Program-made: the position numbers and the translations under genes | The notes under the pieces: model-generated | What the model saw: the letters and a program-made list of their open reading frames with translations, nothing else | Told to the model about the DNA's origin: nothing | The model's database searches: none | Origin: Apostichopus japonicus | Taxonomy: Eukaryota; Echinodermata; Holothuroidea; Aspidochirotida; Stichopodidae | Assembly: GCF_037975245.1 (NCBI RefSeq) | Contig: NC_092572.1 | Coordinates: 19,275,989-19,339,988 of the forward strand | Direction of reading: 5' to 3' | DNA length: 64,000 nucleotides | In this document: piece by piece, positions 48,805-59,157 of the stretch | How the letters are laid out: every line of letters starts with the position of its first letter | Numbering within the stretch: position 1 is the first letter of the stretch

Positions 48805-50154
48805 CTGTGAAGCATAAGATCAGTAAATGTCTTCACATATTATATTTAAAACCCAACTTGCATTAATTTCCTAGCCTATAGACCTATACAATACTGTTTC
48901 ATATGATATATATGTATAGGCTACACATATAGCCTTAACGATTTATTGTTTTTGTTTTTTTCTCCTTACTTTATAAATACCAACACGGGCGAAAGTTGGT
49001 GTTATATGCTGCCAATACAGTTTTGAAGGGACAAAGAGAGATAATGAGAAATAAAAATACAACTTTGAATCAAGTAGGCTAATGTTTGTATATAAAAAAA
49101 AAAAAAAAAAAAGGATGTGCATATAGGAAGCGCCGACATTTCAAATGTGGTCACATGACTTCGTAGCGTATGAATCTCATGATACGACGGTTTTAGACAT
49201 AAACCGAGACCTTCCCTTGAAAACGTGTCAGTTGTTCATTTAATTTAATGGTGCATTTAATGGTGCATATTTGTTCGCTACACCTATACATAAAGTGTGA
49301 CAATCGTGACGGTCATCATGTTTTGGCCCCCACATTTTTATATATACTAAACATTGTTAGAGGTTTTCAAAGGTACTTTCCTAAAGAGGTTCTGGGTCGT
49401 GTCCCTGGTTGGTATATTCCACTATTAAGAGAGGGGTGTTTTGTATTTGTGTAGCGTCTAACACAGCCGTTGTTTTTGTCGTTCTCTCATATTGTTTTTG
49501 AGAACGACACCTAAGTCATATCCCTAACCTGTATTAAGTTTAGTGAATTATTATTATTATTTATATTATTAATACAGCTGACCTTTGCCGATCATTTTAC
49601 CAATGTTAAACTCGTCGCCAATCTATACTATCGAATGGTATAGTCCAAAATAAAACAGACCCCGGCAACGAGTGGGACTTAATTGATCCGATTCTGATCC
49701 TATCCCAGTCTTTCACAGATTCAGAAGTGTTAAAAAAAAAACACACAATTAAATGCCTCAGTTTGTATCATTACGGTTTGATTGGCAGTAAAACGCTTAT
49801 TGAAATTTGATAAGGGGTGATCATAATCACAATTTCTATGATATATTTTGCGAGCAACACAGCTGACCGCAGTTGTCTATCAGAAAGGAAAACTGTCGTC
49901 TGTAGATTCTAGATATAGACTACTCTGACACGTGCAGTTGCAAAGTACAGTAGGATACCGTACGATAACACTGTATCATGTGTCTTGCTCTGATTGGGCT
50001 GATCAGATGTAGTCAGACAGATTTAAGAAATGCCCTGAATGAACGCTCCGTCCCCCCCCCCCCCCCAACCCCTCACATTGGTGTATTCGCCACTGATATT
50101 TGCAGTAGTTTGGCGTAGAGAAGGCCTAGGCCTATATCGAATACTATCGAATAC
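48805..50154. other. Upstream region of GAL3ST
   Basis: No exon was recognised. Poly-A and poly-C runs lie at about 49095-49112 and 50053-50066. It is probably the first GAL3ST intron or promoter. Confidence 0.4.
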
Positions 50155-50305
50155 AGAGTTGTTCACAATTAACAATTCATAATCATGGACGTTAAATATG
50201 AATCTAAGAGACTGACTTTGGTCAGCTTGCGGCTTTGATAAGCCAATGAGGCTTCTTCGCGAGTTCCTGCTTGCAGGAGGATCTGAAATACATATACATA
50301 CAATA
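50155..50305 (+). repeat. Headless copy of the 2.1-kb SINE
   Basis: Matches the body and tail of the 2129-2363 SINE in inverse orientation: ACTTTGGTCAGCTTGCGGCT, TTGATAAGCCAATGAGGC, TTCCTGCTTGCAGGAGGA, then a TACATA tail. The tRNA-like head is missing. Confidence 0.75.
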
Positions 50306-50310
50306 CTTAC

Positions 50311-50430
50311 CGTACCAAAACATCACACAACGCTATATAAAGAATCCATTGCCAACAATCGCTGCTGAACATATTCTGACGTGTAAAAAATGACCCTGTA
50401 TACCGCCTGATCAAATCGCGGTGCTGGTAA
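50311..50430 (-). other. Candidate leader exon A (unassigned)
   Basis: A GTGCATTGCAG acceptor and a consensus GTAAGT donor flank 120 bases on the minus strand. One frame is open and contains MFSSDCWQWILYIALCD, which looks like a signal peptide, but joining it to the GAL3ST exon at 48804 reaches a stop. It is therefore more likely 5' leader. The donor sits at the very edge of a SINE fragment. Confidence 0.35.
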
Positions 50431-50680
50431 CTGCAATGCACACACCGAGATATGTTGGCAGTTAACCACATTCTTCCATGTTATACAATGGTTACGGTTC
50501 TCGCGAAAAAAAAAGATAGGTAGTTACGAATCCGTACATCAAACCAAAAATACACACAAAACTGAATCCATGCATACGCACAGTAGTCAAGTTCGATATA
50601 CATATGTTTTAAGAATTCTCACCCACTAAATGGAATAGGTACGAACGCAAACGGACTCAGGTACAGCTATAGTTGCTCAC

Positions 50681-50707
50681 CGATGCGTGTCTTCAGATCT
50701 TTTATTT
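50681..50707 (-). other. Candidate micro-exon B (unassigned)
   Basis: 27 bases between CGATTTCGATTCAG and a GTGAGC donor, phase 1-1 compatible, reading E-IKDLKTRI after exon C. It could be GAL3ST leader or a piece of another minus-strand gene. Confidence 0.3.
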
Positions 50708-50747
50708 CTGAATCGAAATCGGCAAACAATTTATACCAAAGTCTTAC

Positions 50748-50810
50748 CAATAAAGGGGGTTACCAATACATCCAGAACAGACACCGGACACTTTCCGGTT
50801 GGAATGACAT
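50748..50810 (-). other. Candidate exon C (unassigned)
   Basis: A very strong acceptor (TTCTTTTCTTTTTTTTGCAG) and a GTAAGA donor flank 63 bases. The phase 1-1 frame reads VIPTGKCPVSVLDVLVTPFI, with no family match. Its strand and phase fit both a leader of GAL3ST and a downstream exon of the Tie-like gene. Confidence 0.4.
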
Positions 50811-52668
50811 CTGCAAAAAAAAGAAAAGAAGAAAGATGGTTGTATAAAAAGAAATCGGTGAAGGTTATTTGTTACGGTCTATATATTGAAGGTATATATT
50901 GCCTGTGGTATAACGGCACGTCCTATCAGGCCGGACATCCCATGCATGACGTCACAATATCGAGGCCTATGATTTTATATTAGGGCTAAGCTATAACCTA
51001 ACGTTATACTTACACATTTCGTACAGTACATGTGCCAGCATGTGATGGTGGTATATTACCGGAATAATAACTATATGAATTCAGCCAACTGCTACTTCAA
51101 CTTCATTCTGTATAATTAGTTGCTGCTGTCATGGTACTAGGGAATATCATCACGTGCACTATCACTAAAACGTTGGTGACATGGTGGTATGCGCGAAAAC
51201 GTGTGTATTGTCGATACTACTAAGCAGGCTACTATCCTATATAATTATCGGTAGTTTGGTACGTATACCTGGTATGGTAGTGCAGTATAGGTTAGGCTCG
51301 CGCTGTAGATGTCACGTCCGCTTACAGGGCGTGTACGTACGGGGCTTACATGGCGACCGCAATTTCCACATATTTTGTGTGAGAGAAAGATCCTTACCCC
51401 AGTACCGTATATATGAGAACATAGAATTGTAGAGCTGATTATTTACAGCTAGGTCATATTTGCACACCGTAGGCTATTATAGTTTCCTTTGAATTTATAG
51501 TGTTTAGTGTGAAATTTAACACCTTTGACAACCTTTAGCATGTTTTTTTTATAGCACATTAAATGTGGCTCTAATTCTGGTGATATTTATGCTGACCGCA
51601 AAGCGGAAATTGTCGACATTAAATCATCTGTTCGTCATGTAAGCCATTGTGAAGCAGAGTGAGCGAAAGATCATGTACAAGAGAAGACGAAAATTGTAGG
51701 CCCTATACGTTATTGTGGCAAATTATTGAACAAGATATATGCTGTTATGTTTGCCGTGTCACATCAACAAACTATCATAGACGCTCTATTCTGTTAGACT
51801 ATTCGGTGAAAAAATACGCCCTATAATCGTCCTTGTTTAAAGACATGTGCTCCTCTTTGCATGGTGATGCTCACTGGTTCTGATTACGTCATAAACTAAA
51901 TTAGCACAGACAAATAAACAACATTACTCGAGTCTTTCATGAAATGGAGTGATGTCCTACTTGGGGCCTTAGAGCCTGGCCACCTGGAAGTGTATTAAAA
52001 CGGAGATTGACCTTCGTTGACACTGAAAAACGTGAACACACAGTTCATGAATATCTTACAGGGTCGCGAAACATTTTCGGTGGATCGCGGGATTTTAAAC
52101 CTGCCTGAAAATTAATCTGCACTAGTTTTGGAATCTTGCCGATAGAAATCCATGTATGCACCTTTAACATAATGTCCAAAGTCTATAAGCTAGCTGTCAT
52201 GGTTACCTGAGCATCGAATCGGAGAGACGGGATCTGGGCGGACTAGGGTTTTCACAGACGTCGTTAGGATATTAACCTGAATTCGATAGTCTAAGCTATC
52301 TTTTGCTATATTCTGAACATCGATTTTGAAGGAGTGGGTATCTGGTCAGTCGTGGCTCAGTCCACATGGAAGATATCTGAGTCGCGGATCTAAATGTTTA
52401 CCCATAGAGACGTTTTATTCTGAATTGGTTTTCATAAATTAACAAGAGTTTGTTGTCGCTGTTAGAAGCGACGAAATGAGATCGATCACTGGTAATTTTT
52501 ATGAATCTTTTTTTCAGGACGCCTAATGTTAATTCATTGTCACACTAGCCAGCTAACTATATTGTCAAAAGGCCCTTGACTTTGTATGTTAAAATAGAAG
52601 TAACAAATAGCCCAATGTGAATGTAAGCCGTTAGAATATGAAGCATTTCCTTATCCATATATCCATAT

Positions 52669-52759
<91 letters not shown>

Positions 52760-53746
52760 TTGTGCATATCGTTGCTTTGAAAGTATTACTAACAAATTGT
52801 TGGATGTGTCGCTTGAATTACATAAAAGAAGACTACTAGATCGAGATCAGCGTCGATTGCATTCACAGGGAAGGGGGAGGACCGGATAACTGTTGGTGTT
52901 GGATTAGGCTACTACCCATTTCGGTTCTGTATACCTGATATAAGTCATTCGGCGTAGATTGAAAAGAAGTTAAATGTTATGCAGTTCAAAGAGAATCACA
53001 TATCAACTTCTATTAAGCATTATGCACTATTGACTTTAATATGAAAGTCCTGCACACTCATTTAATCTTATCCGTCATACAATAACATTATCTATTCACC
53101 ATATTAATTATTAATTACTCCATGTTGTTTTAAAAAACAGAAATGGTTATCTGATAAAAATAAAGCAAATTTTTGAATAATGTTAATATGTTGTATTACC
53201 GTATCCTGTTACTTTGGGAAGGAACTTACGACCTACCGTATTATACACGGCAAGCTAGGTTCGAATAATAAAAACAAGGAACCATGCAGCTAGCTATTGG
53301 CTATATAACACCCTGTCACAGCCCTATCATGCATATCATAATAAAAACACAAACAACTAACATATCATAACAAAAAAAATTTCATCTCTCTTTTAATAGT
53401 TTCCTACTATCACAATATTACGTTGAGGTACTTCTTTTCCTCCGCATGAAGTAGATCCTCTTGTAACGACTGCGCCAGTTGAAGTTCCGATAATGGGTCT
53501 CGATTTGTGCGTTATTATAACGGGATGCATAATCATTCATACGGCTTTAACATGTGTAGTCTATTGAAGAACCTCCTCGTTACGAACTTCTCTAAATTGA
53601 TATATCCTAACACCAGACAGAATAATACCCATATAGGCAAAGGTTCCGATAACAAGTAATGTCAGTCCATGACTCCAACCCGTACAACAATGCTATATCT
53701 GTCCTAACGCATACACGTCCATCAATTAACCATGATATAACTAGAA
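50811..53746. other. Intergenic or intronic region
   Basis: No exon could be supported. It holds an (AT)n microsatellite at 52672-52756. Plus frames at 51181-51432 and 52638-52889 have no recognised motif. EGF, FNIII, transmembrane and kinase motifs of Tie receptors were looked for on the minus strand and not found. Confidence 0.45.
52672..52756. repeat. (AT)n microsatellite
   Basis: An almost perfect AT dinucleotide run of about 85 bases. Confidence 0.95.
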
Positions 53747-54232
53747 CCTATCCACAAGACTATATGTGTCTTATTCCGACACCGTCCACTATAGTTTATG
53801 TGTCTTGAGCCGAACCCATCCACAAGCATATATGTCTTAAGCCGACACCCCCACCCCCCCCACCCCTACAAGCAGATATGTCTTAAAGCGAACCTGTCCA
53901 GAGGAATATATGTCTCACCTAGAACCACTCCACAAGAATATGTGATGTCTTATCTCAAAGCAGTCCAGGCAAGAATATATGTCTTAAGCTGAACCAGACC
54001 ACGAGAATAGCCTATATGTCATAAGCCGAACTCTTCCACAACAAATTTGTGTCTTGAAATATGTATCTGAACTCGAACCATTCCACAAGAATATGTGATG
54101 TCTATAACTCGAACCCTTCCACAAGAATATGTGTATGTTTTCAGCCGAACCTGTCCACAACAATAAGTTTATAAACCGAACCGGTCGACAACAATATATG
54201 TTTTAATAATAAGCCGAACCCTCCCACCAATT
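53747..54232. repeat. Degenerate minisatellite, about 36-bp unit
   Basis: Roughly a dozen diverged copies of CCGAACC.TCCACAAGAATA followed by TATGTCTTAAG. It begins next to the stop of the last visible Tie-like exon and contains a minus-strand ATTAAA at 54202-54207. Confidence 0.8.
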
Positions 54233-54261
54233 AGGCGTTTAAACTCGGATTTTTCTCCTAC

Positions 54262-54414
54262 AATCAGGCAAACGAAATCCCGGGTAACACTGGCATCCTG
54301 CTGGATCCGGGAGACAAAACAGAATGTTACTACAGTCTGCGTTTTCACTTCCGAAAATGTCAGCACAGGAAAAGCCACACTGTCCAAGAGAGCCAAACCG
54401 ACCAGCTGGGCAGG
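54262..54414 (-). CDS. Tie-like exon f: EGF repeat 2, last visible exon
   Basis: 153 bases, acceptor TTATTCTCTTTAG. Reads SCPAGRFGSLGQCGFSC through FCLPDPAGCQCYPGFRLPD. The possible donor is the weak T|GTAGGA. Without splicing, the frame continues CRRKIRV to a TAA at 54239-54241, supplying the last EGF cysteine. Confidence 0.8.
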
Positions 54415-57400
54415 CTAAAGAGAATAAATTAAACAAACAAAAATAGTTAGAAATACAAGTTTTTTTTCTGATTCAACCAGTTGGGACATTTTTTCTTTCA
54501 AAGTGGCTATTTTTACGACTATTTGTAACAATAATTTCCGGTTACGCATGCGCAGTTGCTTTAACGTGGCTTTTTTTACGACCAGGACTACTATTTTTAC
54601 GACCAGGAGTAACAATAATTTCCGGTTAGGGTTACCCCTACTACATGCGCAATTGCTTTACTTACTTTACTGCGCATGAATTCGCCGATGTTGTAAGAAT
54701 AGTTTATAAATAATTGTTACAACTGGTTGTAAGAATAGCCACGGCCTTTTTCTTTCTTTACTGCATATTACTTTCATGTCCCGCTTCAAAGAACTTCATC
54801 ATATACTTACAATATGAACAATATACAAAGACGTATATGCAACATCCTGTTTGTGTCAGAAAAAAAAGGTTGGGAACTCTTCAAACTGTCAGTACGAGTG
54901 ATTGCAAGCATTATGTCAGCGGACAGTATAGAGTGGTATCAGCATTATAGACAACTGTCCCAAACTGGCTGTTTTCTGCATAAATATATAGTCATGAATA
55001 TTCATATTTGGAATAGTGTACATCGCATATAGCAAGTGTGATCTTTACAGTGGTCTTTTTATAAATCTTGTCATTTCTTCACTGCGATGTAGGCTGTTTA
55101 ACATAGACCGGTACATCAACTGGTTATACGTTTCAATTCTAAAGTAAATCGTACTTCCAATCTAATTCAATCAAATATATTCTACAATGTCTCTTATACA
55201 AGCGGATTAAAGTTTCTTAGTATCGCCCCCAAAACTATGCTATCAGTCAGTTAATGGTAATATCTGCTTAAATTTCAACAATTGTCTTACTACTCTACTC
55301 TACTTTACTCTACTCTACTCTTAAAACAGTTATCCACAAGGTGATATTTAAAAATATTATCTTATTTTGATAGCCCTCAACGGTTGGGAATAATTTGGGA
55401 GAATAAGCACCCTCAACAAGGTAATATTGAAAACTCCTATAGCTTTCTTTAAAATGCTAAACGTTGGGGCCAAATACTGATGATCTCTAAAGGAATAACA
55501 ATGGCAGGGATCAAAGACAATTTATATTATTCAGTAACCCCAAAACTCTGTAATATTCGACTTTAAAGTGAACCGCTTCCTGTTTGACCGAATACGCTCG
55601 CTTTGAAAATTAGTAATAGTAGTTTTGCAAACACAACACGCTGCAGGTTTAATATACAAACAAATCGGTTTACTTACAAAATTCACATGTTCGACCAACC
55701 AATCCTGGTGGACAGATGCAATACTGGCCATCGTAGCTGAGTACACCCGCAGTACAAGTAGTCCCGGAAACTACTAAATTGAGAAATAACATTAAAACAT
55801 TTACAGTTCAACCTATTCTTCATTAATTTAAGACTATTTACATTAATGTTTTTTAACACACATACAACTGTACATTATAAAGCTGCAGAACAGTTGAGCA
55901 TTGTCTTAAAGTAAATTTATCTTAACATTTAATTTAATACATACATATATTTGTTACTGTGCAAATGCCCCACATACACTCGTCAAATAGACGGTTAAAA
56001 TAGTTTCTTGGTGGGCGGCGACTTAATGCAAATGTAACCGGCAATCGGGGGCGTCAAAGGGCTAAGTCGGGACTGGCGACTTTAACATATGTTACCGGAC
56101 CCTCTTTGGGCACTCAAAAGTCTTACATTGTCAAATATAGATTTTGATTTGATTTATTTGATTTTCCACAGATAATAAATATATACAATTATATTAAGAA
56201 AATGAGAATATACAGTAATTCTTTATGGCATATTTTCCGACCCTTTCTTGAGTCCACAAATTCACCCCGTGTTCAGGAGCTCCCCCCCCCCGCCGCCCTA
56301 CCCCTCTTCCCTCTCGTCATGCCTACATATAGTACGGTACCTTCAGGTCTAACTATCAATCGTATAATCAGTCGCCAAAACCGATGAAGTCTTGACGAGA
56401 GGTAACTTTCATATATTCCGCCATCTTTGATCGCCACTTGCTGAAACACGAGTGCTGTCTTGCGATTATATTTAGCTACGTGGTTGCCGTCTTTCAGCCA
56501 TCGGAGGCGTCTCGTGTTGCATTGACGAGCGACCCTCACTATCAGACGGACTGCTGAACCAACCGCTGACGTCACAGTGACGTCATCTGAAATTATAGCT
56601 GCGGTGACGTCAGCCAAAATGAAAAATATCGGAGAATTTAATTTTTTCCAGATCAATTTGATATGCAGAAGACAGTGATATCGTTAACAGATTTCCACAA
56701 TATATTTTTTTTTTCTATTTCCATTGAGATATTTGAATATCTTTGCTAATTGATCTTTGTTCCCGCAGAAACTCGAGAAATTCCAAGCCTCTACCACAAT
56801 AAGCTGATATGATGATGTGTTAAATTAAACCATTTTAATTGTAAGTGTGCAACCATAATGAAACAAGCTGTGACAACTTTTTCAACTATCAATATCTCGT
56901 ACACGCAATATAGGAACTGGATGCAAATTTCACCACAAGATGATACGAATATGTACTCCTTTCATGTTTAATTAAAATTAAATTTTCCCCAACGCTATGT
57001 TTCCTTTTGATCTGGCGAAAGGCGAAATTTGGTAAATATACCACCTCAGTGGTAATCATATGCGCTGCTACCTTTTATTCTTTAGCCGTATAAATTATAC
57101 GTGCTGCGACCTTTTGAATTTTTTAACATTTTTAATAATTTTTGTTCATTTAATTTTATTACAGAAGTTTTGTTATATATACTAAAACACTGTAGCGTTA
57201 TAATACCGAGACACCATATAAACCAACACTAAAATGAAGTGTATGATGCTTTCATGTATTGGTCCAAATATAATATGCTAGCAATTGCTCAAAGTTGTCA
57301 ACAAGTGATTCTTCTAGCTTCTATAGTTCTCGCAATCATTTCCTGAGATAGAAGAGAATTCAATTAGACAATAACATTTCTATACTTGTAGCAAAACAAA

Positions 57401-58097
57401 AAACAACAAAAAAATGCTACGAGGGTGGCTTCCTGAAGTGTGAAACTGCGTGACCATTATTAGACTGTCTAGCATATTTTGATGCAATATATTCTGCTGC
57501 CCTTGAATAACATCTTACCGTTATTCTGTTCTTGGGCAATGACAGGAATGAAACCACCAAGGCTATTTTCTACAGCCGTGACGTCATAAACTCCAAAACG
57601 ACTACCAGATTGTACGGTGGTTGCTGGGAACTGATATCCTGTCCACAGAACGCCAAACGGTCCCAGAGACGATACGATGGGTATCACACTGTTTCTCTGC
57701 TGCTTAATCGGTAGTTTTTCATTTCGCAGGCAGATGGAAGTCGTCGAAGATATTGACAGGGCGTATACAGAGAAAGCGTTGTTTCTTCCAGTGTAAGGAC
57801 ATTCCACAGCACCGATGACATCCACTGTTTGGGGATAAAAGAGAGACAGGAGCTACTATAGGCTTTGTGTATAAATTAAAAACAATACCAACTTGATGTG
57901 CATATGTTTGCCAGTTCTTGGAAGGAAAATGAAAAATCATAGTTTTGGCAATTTAAGGAGACCTATGTCTCAAAAATTGTGGAGGATTGTCAAAAAGTTC
58001 AGAAGGAATAAGAAATTGCCGAAAGATTTTGTGGTGGAGAAAAAAAAATGGAAACACGTTGAAGATGAATTACTTCAAACAGTTGCAAAAGATTACA

Positions 58098-58144
<47 letters not shown>

Positions 58145-59097
58145 GAAAATCGTAATGAGTTGGAAAATCAAGAACAGTGAAAAAACTTTCAGCCTCCACC
58201 GGGATTCGAACCACGGGCCTCCCGCTCTGTACGCGGACACCCTAACCACTAGGCTATGGACGCTGATTGTATGTCCAGAGGTTCGAAACCGGTAAGGAAG
58301 ATCGTAATTCCACTGTAGGCGTTTGTCACCTATATCGAACAATACTAGTTCTGTTTTTGGTGACATATTTTGCCCTACTCTAGAGATCAAACATGATGCT
58401 ATCCAACTCGAAAATCATTTGTGATATATATATATATATATACAAGGGCGGCGGAACGGGGGGGCACAGGGGGCACGTGCCCCCCCCCCCCACTTTTCCT
58501 CAGGTTAAAAATGTGCCTTTTTTCTACATAAAAATTGAGGTGTCTCAAGTTAGCAATTAGAGGCCAGGTAACCAGAATGAAAACTCGGGAAGGGCCGTTT
58601 CCGGCCATCTGAAGGGTTTGTAAAACCAAAAAATTTCTTGTACGCTCTGCGCCAACTGATGGTGGCGCTCCGCTCAGATAGTCGTACATACAACTTTGCA
58701 AATCCTGACTACGCCCCTGACTTTTAATGAATTTCTGTCGGTCAAACTCAAAGCTATTTCGAATGGAAATAAAATTGTTAAGATATTAACAAGAAATAAA
58801 CTCTAATTCGGAAGATTCCTACATTAGCAATTAGCATGGTTTCACCTCATTTTGTCTCAAAAGAAAACTTGTTCCTTGTTTCCCAATTTGTTCATTGGAT
58901 ATTGCAGAGCTATATGCACATTTTCCTTGAGGGGGGGGGGGGGGGCGTTGATGGAGTGATGTGTATACGCAAATAAGATAATACAATAAGAGTTATAAAG
59001 GGTACTAAATATAAGGCTGCATCAGTCCAATCGAATTTCTGCAAAGTGCCCTTTGATGTCGGTGCCCCCCAGATTAAAAGTGCTTCCGCCGCCCTTG

Positions 59098-59157
<60 letters not shown>

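Noticed and set aside
51181-51432. 83-codon plus-strand frame
   Set aside because: No motif or splice context; chance frame in a slightly GC-richer patch.
58184-58267. Functional tRNA gene
   Set aside because: Mismatches in the T stem, a non-standard anticodon (ACA) and a SINE-like tail; treated as a tRNA-derived repeat.
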